From Roseovarius sp. MMSF_3350 (GTDB lineage: Bacteria; Pseudomonadota; Alphaproteobacteria; Rhodobacterales; Rhodobacteraceae): a stretch of DNA of 64,000 bases. The notes below the pieces were generated by a model. It ran no database searches. It was given only the letters and a program-made list of their open reading frames with translations, and was not told the origin of the DNA. Position 1 is the first letter of the stretch. Each line of letters opens with the position of its first letter. This document shows, in pieces, positions 56,732-64,000 of the stretch. The stretch spans positions 310,001 to 374,000 of the forward strand of contig NZ_JASHIZ010000001.1 of assembly GCF_030733425.1 (NCBI RefSeq), given 5' to 3'. Made by a program: the position numbers and the translations under genes.

Positions 56732-58375
56732 ATGGACAAGACCGATGTCGCGATCGTGGGTGGCGGGCTGGCCGGCCTTGTGGCTGCGTATGAGGCGGTG
56801 AAGCGCGGGCGCAAGGTGGTGCTGCTGGACCAGGAAGGGCTGCAATCCCTGGGCGGGCAGGCGTTCTGGTCGCTGGGCGGTCTGATGATGATCGACACGC
56901 CCGAGCAGCGCCGCATGGGCATCCGCGACAGCCGGGACCTTGCGGCGCAGGACTGGATGGGCAGCGCCGGGTTCGACCGGCCCGAGGATGACAACCCCCG
57001 CCGCGTGGCCGAAGCCTATCTGGACTTCGCCGCCGGGCCGATGCGGGGGTATCTGCATGGTTTGGGGATGCGCTGGTTCCCCGTGGTCGGCTGGGCCGAG
57101 CGGGGCGGGGCCAAGGCCGACGGGCATGGCAATTCGGTGCCGCGCTTTCACGTGACTTGGGGGACGGGGACGGGCGTTGTGGCCCCGTTCGTGCGGCTGG
57201 TGCAGGAGGCCGAGGAGGCGGGAAAGCTGCGGTTCGCGTTCCGGCACCGGGTGACCGGGCTGGACGTGACCGATGGGCGCGTGACGGGGCTGCGTGGGGA
57301 CGTGCTGGCCGGGGATGACGCGGTGCGCGGAGCCTCGACCAATCGCGAGGTGACAGGGCAGTTTCAGGTGCAGGCCGAGAGCGTGATCGTCGCCTCGGGC
57401 GGAATCGGCGGGGACCATGAGAAGGTGCGCAAGCTGTGGCCCGTCGACCGGCTTGGGCCTGCGCCCAAGGTCATGGTCGCGGGCGTGCCGGATTACGTCG
57501 ACGGCCAGATGCAGGACGTGGCCAAGGCCGCAGGCGCCGGGGCGATCAACGAGGACCGGATGTGGCACTATTGCGAGGGGCTGAAGAACTGGGACCCGAT
57601 CTGGCCCAACCACGGGATTCGGATTTTGCCCGGGCCGTCCTCGATGTGGTTCGACGCCAAAGGCGTGCGGATGGAGGCGCCGTGCCTGCCGGGGTTCGAC
57701 ACGCTGAGCACGTTGAGGCGCATTCTGTCCACGGGGTTTGAGCATTCCTGGTTCATCCTGACCCAGAAGATCATCGAGAAGGAATTTGCCCTGTCGGGCA
57801 GCGAGCAGAACCCCGACCTGACCTCGGGCAAGTGGCGCGAGGTGCTGAAGGAACGGCTGGGCAAGGGGGCGACGGGCGCGGTGGAGGCGTTCAAGGCGCA
57901 TGGCGAGGATTTCGTCGTGGCAAAGGATTTCGAGACGCTGGTGAAGGGGATGAACGAGATCACCCCGGAGGCGCCGCTGGACGCAGGAGCATTGCGGGCG
58001 CAGGTGGCGGCGCGGGATGCGCAGCTGGCCAACCCGTTCGCCAAGGACGCGCAGGTGATCGCCATAAGGCAGGCGCGGGCCTATCGGGGCGACAGGCTGA
58101 TCCGCACCGCCAAACCGCACGCGATTCTCGACCCCGCCAATGGCCCGCTGATTGCCGTGCGGCTGAATATCCTGACGCGCAAGTCGCTGGGCGGGCTGCA
58201 TACCGATCTGGAAGCAAAAGTGCTGCGCCCGGATGGCGCCGTGCTGGACGGGCTTTATGCCGCCGGAGAGGTCGCGGGCTTTGGTGGCGGAGGCTATCAC
58301 GGCTACAATGCGCTGGAGGGGACCTTCCTTGGCGGGTGCATTTTCTCGGGGCGCGCGGCGGGGTTGAGCGCCTGA
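56732..58375 (+). CDS. FAD-binding dehydrogenase (3-ketosteroid dehydrogenase/fumarate reductase-like)
   Basis: A 547-residue flavoprotein. The FAD loop is DVAIVGGGLAGLVAAYEAV, the substrate-side motif SLGGQAFWSLGG, then SVIVASGGIGGDHEK, and the C-terminal GLYAAGEVAGFGGGGYHGYN followed by ALEGTFLGGCIFSGRAAG. This layout matches the BluB-unrelated FAD-binding dehydrogenase group often annotated as ketosteroid dehydrogenase-like; the natural substrate is unknown. It follows creD by 66 bases. Confidence 0.85.
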   Translation: MDKTDVAIVGGGLAGLVAAYEAVKRGRKVVLLDQEGLQSLGGQAFWSLGGLMMIDTPEQRRMGIRDSRDLAAQDWMGSAGFDRPEDDNPRRVAEAYLDFAAGPMRGYLHGLGMRWFPVVGWAERGGAKADGHGNSVPRFHVTWGTGTGVVAPFVRLVQEAEEAGKLRFAFRHRVTGLDVTDGRVTGLRGDVLAGDDAVRGASTNREVTGQFQVQAESVIVASGGIGGDHEKVRKLWPVDRLGPAPKVMVAGVPDYVDGQMQDVAKAAGAGAINEDRMWHYCEGLKNWDPIWPNHGIRILPGPSSMWFDAKGVRMEAPCLPGFDTLSTLRRILSTGFEHSWFILTQKIIEKEFALSGSEQNPDLTSGKWREVLKERLGKGATGAVEAFKAHGEDFVVAKDFETLVKGMNEITPEAPLDAGALRAQVAARDAQLANPFAKDAQVIAIRQARAYRGDRLIRTAKPHAILDPANGPLIAVRLNILTRKSLGGLHTDLEAKVLRPDGAVLDGLYAAGEVAGFGGGGYHGYNALEGTFLGGCIFSGRAAGLSA

Positions 58376-58439
58376 AACTGATGTAGTGAAAACACAGTTC
58401 AAACCGTCGGAAAAAATAATTTCCGCGGTCTGCGAAAAC

Positions 58440-58597
58440 TCTTGCACGACTCGGGGATTGGCCCCATTTGCACGATCAGACGCCAACGCACGCGCCTCTG
58501 TCCCGAAGGCCATGACCCCAGCGGTTACGTAGCGACGGTAACGTCTCTGAACTTTACCTCGCGGCCCTGTGCCGCCTCGTGACCTTTGGAGATGTCC
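58440..58597 (+). ncRNA. Probable speF-type leader RNA of the ornithine decarboxylase gene
   Basis: The 222 bases upstream of the decarboxylase contain no gene but several structured, GC-clamped pieces: GTTAC/GTAAC (58524-58543 region) and a perfect GCGGC-CCTGT-GCCGC hairpin (58561-58575) immediately before the ribosome site TTGGAG. Alphaproteobacterial ornithine decarboxylase genes are known to carry a conserved leader (Rfam speF). Position and the conserved-looking ACGTAGCGACGGTAACGT fit this, but I cannot confirm it without a covariance search. Confidence 0.5.
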
Positions 58598-59770
58598 ATG
58601 ACCGCTTTCGTCACCGACCTGTCGGGTGATTTCCGCCATGCTTGCGCCGCCCGTATCGAGGGTTTTCTGCGTACCACCACATTCGACCGCCCGACCCTGG
58701 TGATCGACACCGAAGTCGTGCTGCAAAACTATCGCGCGCTGGCGCAGGGGCTGGGCGACGCGCATATTCACTATGCCGTCAAAGCCAACCCCGAGCCGCA
58801 GGTGATCGAGGCGCTGGTGCGTGAAGGCAGCCGATTCGACGCGGCCAGCCGGGGCGAAATCGAGCTGTGCCTGTCGCAGGGCGCCGCGCCTGAGCATATT
58901 TCCTTTGGCAACACCGTGAAGAAACCGGGCGATATCGCGTTTGCCTACCATGTCGGCGTGACGCTCTTTGCCGCCGATGCCGAGGAAGAGCTGGACAAGA
59001 TCGCAGAGCACGCGCCGGGTGCGGAGGTCTATATCCGCCTGATCGTCGAGGCGTCGGGCGCCGACTGGCCGCTGACCCGCAAGTTCGGCTGCGCGCCGGA
59101 TCATGCCGTGGCGCTGATGGATTACGCCGCATCGCTGGGCCTGCGCCCGGTGGGCGTGTCGTTCCACGTCGGCAGCCAGACCCGCAAGCCCGAAATGTGG
59201 GCGCCGGTGCTGGACCGGATCGCCGACGTGTGGCGTGCGGCGCAGAAGGCTGGCCACAAGCTGGACCTGCTGAACATCGGCGGCGGCTTTCCGGCCTTCT
59301 ATGGCGAGGAAATCGCGGCGCCGGCGATCTATGCAGCCCAAGTGCGCGAGATGGTGGCCGAGCGTTTCGGCGACGTGCCGCGCGTGATGGCAGAGCCGGG
59401 CCGGGGCCTGGTGGCCGAGGCCGGCATGATCGCCGCCGAGGTTGTGCTGGTGTCGCGCAAGTCGCCCGACGACCTGCACCGCTGGGTGTACCTGGATATC
59501 GGCATGTTCTCGGGCCTTGCCGAGACCATGGACGAGGCCATCCGTTACCAGTTCGTGACCGCCCGCGATGGCGAGCGCATGGGTCCCTGCATCCTGGCCG
59601 GGCCGTCCTGCGATTCGGCGGATGTGCTGTATGAAAAACGCATGATCGACCTGCCGCTGGGCCTGAAGGCCGGGGACCGGGTGTTGATCCGCAGCTGCGG
59701 TGCCTACACCTCGTCCTATTCCAGCGTGGGCTTCAACGGTTTCCCGCCGCTGGACGTGGTCGTGCTGTAG
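58598..59770 (+). CDS. speC: Ornithine decarboxylase, eukaryotic (fold III) type
   Basis: PLP enzyme that makes putrescine from ornithine, or a broader ornithine/lysine decarboxylase. The 390 residues have the PLP lysine in IHYAVKANPEPQVIEAL, HVGSQTRKPEMW, the glycine loop NIGGGFPAFYG, PGRGLVAEAGM and the catalytic cysteine in GPSCDSADVLYEK. Residues fit the group-IV alanine-racemase fold, not the large enterobacterial SpeC/SpeF, so the symbol only denotes function. Starts at 58592 or TTG 58586 are possible but 58598 has the best ribosome-site spacing. Confidence 0.92.
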   Translation: MTAFVTDLSGDFRHACAARIEGFLRTTTFDRPTLVIDTEVVLQNYRALAQGLGDAHIHYAVKANPEPQVIEALVREGSRFDAASRGEIELCLSQGAAPEHISFGNTVKKPGDIAFAYHVGVTLFAADAEEELDKIAEHAPGAEVYIRLIVEASGADWPLTRKFGCAPDHAVALMDYAASLGLRPVGVSFHVGSQTRKPEMWAPVLDRIADVWRAAQKAGHKLDLLNIGGGFPAFYGEEIAAPAIYAAQVREMVAERFGDVPRVMAEPGRGLVAEAGMIAAEVVLVSRKSPDDLHRWVYLDIGMFSGLAETMDEAIRYQFVTARDGERMGPCILAGPSCDSADVLYEKRMIDLPLGLKAGDRVLIRSCGAYTSSYSSVGFNGFPPLDVVVL

Positions 59771-59783
59771 CTGCCCCCCGATC

Positions 59784-59810
59784 CGGGGCGGGCCGGTTGG
59801 CCTTGCCCCG
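59784..59810 (+). terminator. Hairpin after the ornithine decarboxylase gene
   Basis: CGGGGC...GGCC-loop-GGCC...GCCCCG imperfect stem 14 bases after the stop. GC-rich but lacking a U-run; a termination role is plausible. Confidence 0.4.
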
Positions 59811-59833
59811 CGGGACAGTGTAAGACCCACGGC

Positions 59834-60040
59834 ATGTTCATTGTCGTGGGTCTTGTCATTGCGTTCATACTGGTGGCGATTTACGCGCGCCCTAAGATGC
59901 GCAATTGCCGGTGGCGCGAGGACCGTGGCGCGTCGAAGCCGGGCCAGACGGCCTTTCGCTGTGCGTTCTGCGGGGCGCGGGCCTTTACATCGGATGGCAA
60001 ACCGCCTTTGGATTGCTTCAGGAACACGCCGCACTCCTGA
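59834..60040 (+). CDS. Small membrane protein with cysteine pairs
   Basis: A 68-residue protein: an N-terminal membrane helix (MFIVVGLVIAFILVAIYARP), then a short cytoplasmic tail with Cys25 and a Cys-x2-Cys pair in FRCAFCGARAF followed by a fourth cysteine in PPLDCF. The tail could bind zinc as a mini zinc ribbon. Similar short proteins occur in related bacteria, as far as I recall. It precedes the DUF1989 gene by seven bases. Confidence 0.6.
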   Translation: MFIVVGLVIAFILVAIYARPKMRNCRWREDRGASKPGQTAFRCAFCGARAFTSDGKPPLDCFRNTPHS

Positions 60041-60047
60041 GGAGCCC

Positions 60048-60890
60048 ATGCCGGAACCCACCGATGCCGATCTGCGCCGGGCCGTCGCGCCTGTCGTCTG
60101 TTATCCCAACGAGACCCTGCCCGTGCCGGACCTGGAGCTGTACCGCGCCGCGCGGGAGGGGGCCGAGAAAGTGGGTGAGGTGATCGCGCCGCCGCGCGAG
60201 GCCGCCTGCTTTCGCGTGGCGGCGGGGCAGTTCTTTCGCATCACCAGTGTCGAGGGGCCGCAGGTGGGGGACCTGAACCTGTGGAACGCGCAGGACCTGG
60301 GCGAGCGGTTCTATTCGGGCAAGTCGCGGGCGCTGCACGGCACGCACCTGACGACCGGTGAGCGGATGTGGTCGGGCTTTCCCTATCTGCGGCCCATGGC
60401 GACCATCGTGGCGGATACGCTGGACTGGTACGGGATCGATGCGTTCGGCGGGTCGGTGCATGACGTGATCGGCACGCGCTGCGATCCCTATACGGGCAAC
60501 CTGCTGGCCGGGTCGCAGTATCACCATTGCTGTCATTCCAACCTGATCCGGGCGGTGGCCGATGAACTCGAGGTCTCGCTGGAGGAGGCCGAGCCGCTGG
60601 TGCATGACGTGCTGAACGTGTTCATGTGCACCGGGTTCACGCGGGACACAGGCCAGTATTTCATGAAGGCCAGCCCGGTTCGGCCCGGCGACTACATCGA
60701 GTTCTTTGCCGAGATCGACCTGCTGGGGGCGCTGAGCGCCTGTCCGGGCGGGGATTGCTCGGCGGAGCATTCCAGCGACGCGGCGGCGTGCTATCCGCTG
60801 AAGGTGGAGGTCTTCGCGCCGGCTGAGGGGGCCTTGGGCGATTGGGTCAGCCCGCCGGTGAACGGGTATGACCGGACCCACGGGAGATAG
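60048..60890 (+). CDS. DUF1989 / urea carboxylase-associated family protein
   Basis: A 280-residue cytoplasmic protein of the DUF1989 (UreA-associated) family. Typical elements are FFRITSVEGPQVGDLNLWNA, GTRCDPYTGNLLAG, HHCCHSNLIRAV, NVFMCTGF and SACPGGDCS. These hold conserved cysteines and histidines that suggest a metal site. Family members accompany urea or guanidine-compound degradation genes; here the neighbour is ornithine decarboxylase, which points to nitrogen-rich substrates. Start ATG after GAGGAG. Confidence 0.85.
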   Translation: MPEPTDADLRRAVAPVVCYPNETLPVPDLELYRAAREGAEKVGEVIAPPREAACFRVAAGQFFRITSVEGPQVGDLNLWNAQDLGERFYSGKSRALHGTHLTTGERMWSGFPYLRPMATIVADTLDWYGIDAFGGSVHDVIGTRCDPYTGNLLAGSQYHHCCHSNLIRAVADELEVSLEEAEPLVHDVLNVFMCTGFTRDTGQYFMKASPVRPGDYIEFFAEIDLLGALSACPGGDCSAEHSSDAAACYPLKVEVFAPAEGALGDWVSPPVNGYDRTHGR

Positions 60891-60894
60891 CGGC

Positions 60895-61266
60895 ATGGAC
60901 CGGGTCGAGGGCGGGTGCCTGTGCGGGGCGGTGCGGATCACGGCGGAGGGCGCGCCCGACAGGGTGGGGCTGTGCCATTGCCTGGACTGCCGCAAGCATC
61001 ATGGGGCGGTGTTCTTTGCCGCCGCGATCTTCCCGGCGTCGGCGGTGACGATTCGCGGCGAGACGCGCGACTGGGAGGGGCGACATTTCTGCCCGCGCTG
61101 CGGCGGGTCGGTGTTTTCCGTCAGCGACGGCGAGGTGGAGGTCCACCTTGGGGCGCTGGATGCGCCGAATGTGTTCGAGCCGACTTACGAGCTGTGGTGC
61201 GTGCGGCGGGAAAAGTGGCTGCCGGAGGTGCCGGGGATGGCGCGGTTCGAGCGGGATGAGACGTAG
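60895..61266 (+). CDS. GFA family zinc protein
   Basis: A 123-residue protein of the glutathione-dependent formaldehyde-activating (GFA/CENP-V) family. The zinc-binding cysteines are in GGCLCGAVRI, LCHCLDCRKHHGA and FCPRCGGSVFS. Most family members have unknown substrates. It begins four bases after the DUF1989 stop and should be co-transcribed. Confidence 0.9.
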   Translation: MDRVEGGCLCGAVRITAEGAPDRVGLCHCLDCRKHHGAVFFAAAIFPASAVTIRGETRDWEGRHFCPRCGGSVFSVSDGEVEVHLGALDAPNVFEPTYELWCVRREKWLPEVPGMARFERDET

Positions 61267-61337
61267 TGCCCCGCGAAATTCCTAACGACGTGTGAAGAGT
61301 GCGGACCGCGCGGAATCAAGGCGCGCTTGCGCGCCGC

Positions 61338-61474
61338 CGCGCGATCGCCAGACCGCCCGGACGGGCTGGCGATTTGGAGAGGTGAGCGCCTCAATTCGAT
61401 GTTTTGCGGCTGTGGCAGAGATAAAGTGCCTTGAAGAACTGTCGGTCGCCAGCCCGCGGTCGGGCGTTCGCGCG
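61338..61474 (+). repeat. 137-bp structured element, copy B
   Basis: A 137-bp unit with 18-base terminal arms complementary at 16 positions (left CGCGCGATCGCCAGACCG, right CGGTCGGGCGTTCGCGCG). Inside are GGGCTGGCGATTTGG, the core ATAAAGTGC (61421-61429) and GTCGGTCGCC. The core-to-arm spacing equals that of copies A and C. It lies between the GFA gene and rpmJ. Confidence 0.78.
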
Positions 61475-61502
61475 TCTCGCTAAACGTCCGCTCGGCCAAA
61501 CG

Positions 61503-61526
61503 AAAAAACCCCGCCGAGGCGGGGTT
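61503..61526 (-). terminator. Rho-independent terminator of rpmJ
   Basis: On the minus strand AACCCCGCC-TC-GGCGGGGTT is followed by a run of T residues. It lies about 25 bases after the rpmJ stop and is a classic intrinsic terminator. Confidence 0.9.
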
Positions 61527-61551
61527 CGTTCAGCAGAACCGGATCGCGGTC

Positions 61552-61677
61552 TCAGCCCTGGCGGGCCTTGAAACGCTTCTGGGTCTTGTTGATCACGTAA
61601 ACGCGGCCTTTGCGGCGCACGACGCGGCAATCGCGATGGCGGTTCTTGAGCGAACGCAGCGAGTTCCGGACTTTCAT
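61552..61677 (-). CDS. rpmJ: 50S ribosomal protein L36
   Basis: A 41-residue, highly basic ribosomal protein ([20 protein letters not shown], ending [13 protein letters not shown]). It has one cysteine only, so it is the zinc-free C-minus form of L36. Short size makes it easy to miss. It has its own terminator and sits 70 bases downstream of a tRNA gene on the same strand. Confidence 0.96.
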   Translation of the reverse strand: MKVRNSLRSLKNRHRDCRVVRRKGRVYVINKTQKRFKARQG

Positions 61678-61746
61678 CACTCGTCTCCAATGTCGTGGCG
61701 CGGGGCGCCGGGTTGCGGGTGCACCGGCAAGGCCGGGCAGTGAATA

Positions 61747-61821
61747 TGGTGGGCGATACTAGGATCGAACTAGTGACCCCTTCGATGTCAACGAAGTGCT
61801 CTACCGCTGAGCTAATCGCCC
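61747..61821 (-). tRNA. tRNA-Val (GAC)
   Basis: A 75-base cloverleaf with acceptor stem GGGCGAT/ATCGCCC, D-arm TAGCTCAGCGGTAGAGC, anticodon stem CTTCG/CGAAG around the loop TTGACAT (anticodon GAC), T-arm with GTTCGATCC, and an encoded 3' CCA. It reads GTC (and GTT) valine codons. Confidence 0.97.
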
Positions 61822-61963
61822 TGATACCGGATTGGCATGGCCCCTAACGAATAGGGGCGCGGGAAACCGCGCCGGTGAGGCGTGTCTATAAAAGGAGTCG
61901 GGAAGGGGATCAAGGGCTTTTAGAACCTGATTTTCAGACTATTATGTCTGGGCAGGAGACAGA

Positions 61964-62827
61964 ATGCCAAAAGCCGCGTTTACCCTTACACATCCTGAGC
62001 GTCGCACGACCTCGGTGGTGTTCGCGTCGCCCCATAGCGGGCGGGATTACCCGTGGTCCTTCGTGCGGCGCACGAACCTCAACGAGTTGAGCGTGCGCAG
62101 CTCCGAGGACGCATTCGTCGACGACCTGTTCGAGGCCGCGCCCCGCAACGGGGCGCCGTTCATCAAGGCCGGCGCGCCGCGGGCGTTCGTGGACCTGAAC
62201 CGCTCGACCGAGGAGCTGGACCCGGCGCTGATCGAAGGGGCGCGGCGGACGGGCCACAACCCGCGCGTGGCCTCGGGCCTGGGGGTGATTCCGCGGGTGG
62301 TGGCCAACGGCAAGGCGATCTATTCCGGCAAGATCAGCATGGACGAGGCGCAACGGCGCATCGACACCTATTGGCGGCCCTATCATGCGGCGCTGAAAAC
62401 CCAGATGGACCAGGCGATGGGCATGTTCGGGCAGGCGATATTGATCGATTGCCACTCGATGCCGCACGAGGCGATGGACGCGGTCGCGCGCAGCGGGGCG
62501 CGGCGCCCCGAGGTGGTGCTGGGAGACAGGTTCGGCGCGGCGGCGAGCGACGAGGTGGTGGACCGGATCGAGGCGGCGTTTGCTGCCGCCGGGCTGAAGG
62601 TGGCGCGCAACGCACCCTTTGCCGGAGCCTATATCACGCAGCATTACGGCCGCCCGCAGGAGGGCCGGCACGCGGTGCAGGTCGAAATCGACCGGGCGCT
62701 TTACATGAACGAGCGGCTGATCCGGCCCAACGGCAATTTCAAGGCGTTCAAGATGCTCTTGGAGGGTGTCATCGCGCAGATCGCCGAGGTCGGGCGGCCC
62801 AAGCCGCAGCAACTGGCGGCCGAGTGA
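61964..62827 (+). CDS. N-formylglutamate amidohydrolase family protein
   Basis: A 287-residue hydrolase of the N-formylglutamate deformylase family. Motifs are VVFASPHSGRDYP (metal-binding His), RSSEDAFVDDLFE, FVDLNRSTEELDP, ILIDCHSMPHEA, VVLGDRFGAAA and HAVQVEIDRALYM. The full histidine pathway is not nearby, so the substrate may be another N-acyl amino acid. It is divergent from the tRNA with a short gap. Confidence 0.88.
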   Translation: MPKAAFTLTHPERRTTSVVFASPHSGRDYPWSFVRRTNLNELSVRSSEDAFVDDLFEAAPRNGAPFIKAGAPRAFVDLNRSTEELDPALIEGARRTGHNPRVASGLGVIPRVVANGKAIYSGKISMDEAQRRIDTYWRPYHAALKTQMDQAMGMFGQAILIDCHSMPHEAMDAVARSGARRPEVVLGDRFGAAASDEVVDRIEAAFAAAGLKVARNAPFAGAYITQHYGRPQEGRHAVQVEIDRALYMNERLIRPNGNFKAFKMLLEGVIAQIAEVGRPKPQQLAAE

Positions 62828-62866
62828 GGCGAATCGAAGCTTAACGGCGCAGAGTTCCCGAAATGT

Positions 62867-62911
62867 GCATCGGTATCGCGTCGGTATTTCGACTGTATCG
62901 CGACGGTGCGG
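62867..62911 (+). repeat. GTATCGCG/GTCGGTATTTC dispersed repeat, copy 2
   Basis: Shares 21 consecutive bases (62870-62890) with copy 1 and the general pattern of alternating TATCGCG and CGGT units. Lies 40 bases after the amidohydrolase stop, following a TTAACG word as in copy 1. Confidence 0.7.
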
Positions 62912-62962
62912 TTTGTCGACGGCCCGAGTTAAGACACCGGGCGCCGGAATCCGCGCGACAGG

Positions 62963-63868
62963 TCAGTACCGGCGCGTGTAGGTGAAGTGGACTTCCTCGT
63001 CGGCCTTGGTGTCGGTGACGGCGAAGGTCACGTCCGAGCGATCCTGGAAATCGTAGCGGGCGGCGAGCCCGTAGGCGGAGGTCGTGCTGCCGCGCGTGAC
63101 CTCGCCGAATCCCGAAAGCGTCAGGTCGCGCCAGACATTGTAGTTCACGTCGAAGGCCACCGCGTCGGGGCGCTGGTTGGCGTCGGGGTGCAGGAAGGCC
63201 GCGCCGATATCGAGCCGCCCGTCCTGCCAGCGGGCGCCGAGCTTGGCGTTGATGCCGTCGAAATCATCCTTGGGGTCCCAGACGCCCTCGACCGCGGCGG
63301 CGAGGGTCACGGGCTGCGCCTGCCACTGGGCGGACGCGGCGGCGGAGCGGAAGTTGCCGTCGCTGGCATCGAGCAGCGAGACGGCCCAGCGCATATCGCC
63401 CGTGGTGTCGCCATAGGAGACGCCCACGGGGACTGAGTTGAACCGAAGCGCTTCGGTCGTGGCGCGGGCGCGGGTGTATTCGGCGCGGGTCTCGGCAACG
63501 GAGGCGGCGGTGAAATCGAAAGGCGAGAGCAGCACGCGGTCATAGGCCGGTTTCACCACGCCTAGCCGGAACCGGTCGTCATAGACGAAAGCGGCGTAGG
63601 TTTCGTGCGGGCGGTCGCCCTTGTAGTAGTACCCGAAGGTGCCGAATTCGAACGCGACGGGGCTGTCGCCGATGTCGAACAGCGTGAAGGTCAGCATCGC
63701 GTCGATGCGGGACATGAAGGCGTTGTCCTGGATGCTGTTGGCGCCGACCGAAATGTCGCCGGAAAAGTCCACCCAGTCGGCGGCGGTGGCGGCATCGGGG
63801 CGCAGGCCGGTGGCGCAGAGCGCCAGAGCGGCGAGACAGGGGATGGGATAGGGCATTGCGCGTTTCAT
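62963..63868 (-). CDS. Putative outer-membrane beta-barrel protein
   Basis: A 301-residue exported protein: signal peptide (about residues 1-29, PIPCLAALALCATGLRPDAA then TAAD). Alternating amphipathic strands fill the mature chain (VAFEFGTFGYYYKGD, YAAFVYDDRFRLGVVKP, DVTFAVTDTKADEEVHFTYTRRY), and the C-terminal aromatic residue is what the BAM machinery recognises. No specific porin family recognised. It is divergent from whatever lies beyond the right edge. Confidence 0.75.
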   Translation of the reverse strand: MKRAMPYPIPCLAALALCATGLRPDAATAADWVDFSGDISVGANSIQDNAFMSRIDAMLTFTLFDIGDSPVAFEFGTFGYYYKGDRPHETYAAFVYDDRFRLGVVKPAYDRVLLSPFDFTAASVAETRAEYTRARATTEALRFNSVPVGVSYGDTTGDMRWAVSLLDASDGNFRSAAASAQWQAQPVTLAAAVEGVWDPKDDFDGINAKLGARWQDGRLDIGAAFLHPDANQRPDAVAFDVNYNVWRDLTLSGFGEVTRGSTTSAYGLAARYDFQDRSDVTFAVTDTKADEEVHFTYTRRY

Positions 63869-63968
63869 GACCGAAGCAACGTGACACGGGCCGGAAAGTT
63901 GCGCGAGTGTTCATTTGCGGCGTCAATGTGATTTTCGTGCAACAGGGGATTGCCGGTAACAGTCTGCC

Positions 63969-64000
63969 ATGGCTGGGAAAATCCTGCTCAGCGCAAGGAA
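63969..64000 (+). CDS. Possible 5' end of a gene cut by the window edge
   Basis: ATG at 63969 opens a frame (MAGKILLSAR...) running off the window. The divergent position relative to the outer-membrane protein gene makes a start here plausible, but only ten codons are visible. Confidence 0.25.
   Translation, partial: MAGKILLSAR

Noticed and set aside
55094..60061. A 1655-codon open frame on the minus strand across creD, the FAD dehydrogenase and ornithine decarboxylase
   Set aside because: It is antisense to three well-supported genes, has a low-complexity His/Arg/Gln/Pro composition typical of GC-rich shadow frames, and shows no domain.

Overview
The window (about 64 kb, GC-rich, densely packed) looks like the chromosome of an alphaproteobacterium of the family Rhodobacteraceae (Roseobacter/Rhodobacter group). 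The evidence is the combination of a BztABCD amino-acid importer, the mcl2/mch genes of the ethylmalonyl-CoA pathway, an ATP12 chaperone, a TIGR02302 protein, a eukaryotic-type ornithine decarboxylase, a 2-oxoglutarate dehydrogenase E2 with two lipoyl domains, and very frequent 4-base ATGA/GTGA start-stop overlaps. It is almost all housekeeping chromosome. I see no phage, plasmid, IS transposase or CRISPR array.

Layout. 1-5.7 kb: glmM and a glycerate kinase (minus), divergent from the coupled set crcB, rluC-like, HAD phosphatase and ATP12. 5.9-10.3 kb: bztABCD, with a strong hairpin after the binding-protein gene. 10.3-20.4 kb (minus): ttcA, a GGDEF/EAL protein, yidC, a MOSC protein, engB, argB, a sterol-desaturase-family protein, a 4Fe-4S protein, sixA and a histone-deacetylase-family protein. 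20.4-26.9 kb: tlpA divergent from argH, a small lipoprotein, DUF2834, lysA and TIGR02302. 26.9-30.9 kb: a zinc-ribbon protein (minus), then ftsE, ftsX, an acyltransferase and a PNPOx-like protein. 30.9-32.0 kb: a gene-free block of degraded structured repeats.

32.0-54.7 kb is a TCA-cycle supercluster. On the minus strand lie mdh, sucC, sucD, sucA, sucB and lpdA with interspersed small genes. On the plus strand lie mcl2, nnrU, a DUF1737 gene and mch (methylaspartyl/mesaconyl-CoA chemistry of acetate assimilation), a response regulator, a VWA-like protein, then sdhC, sdhD, sdhA, three small genes and sdhB. Paired TGTGATCACA palindromes about two helical turns apart lie upstream of both sucC and sdhC and suggest one regulator for both arms. 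A low-GC gene has been inserted at the 3' end of sucC, flanked by a 27-bp direct repeat of the sucC terminus.

54.7-64 kb: marR divergent from creD, an FAD dehydrogenase, ornithine decarboxylase behind a probable speF-type leader, a DUF1989 protein, a GFA-family protein, rpmJ, tRNA-Val(GAC), an N-formylglutamate amidohydrolase, an outer-membrane-like protein and perhaps the first codons of a gene running off the right edge.

The most unusual non-coding signal is a family of about 137-bp elements (three full copies and one decayed). Their 17-18-bp terminal arms differ in sequence between copies yet stay complementary within each copy, while an internal ATAAAGTGC core and its spacing are kept. 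That pattern points to selection on a folded structure.
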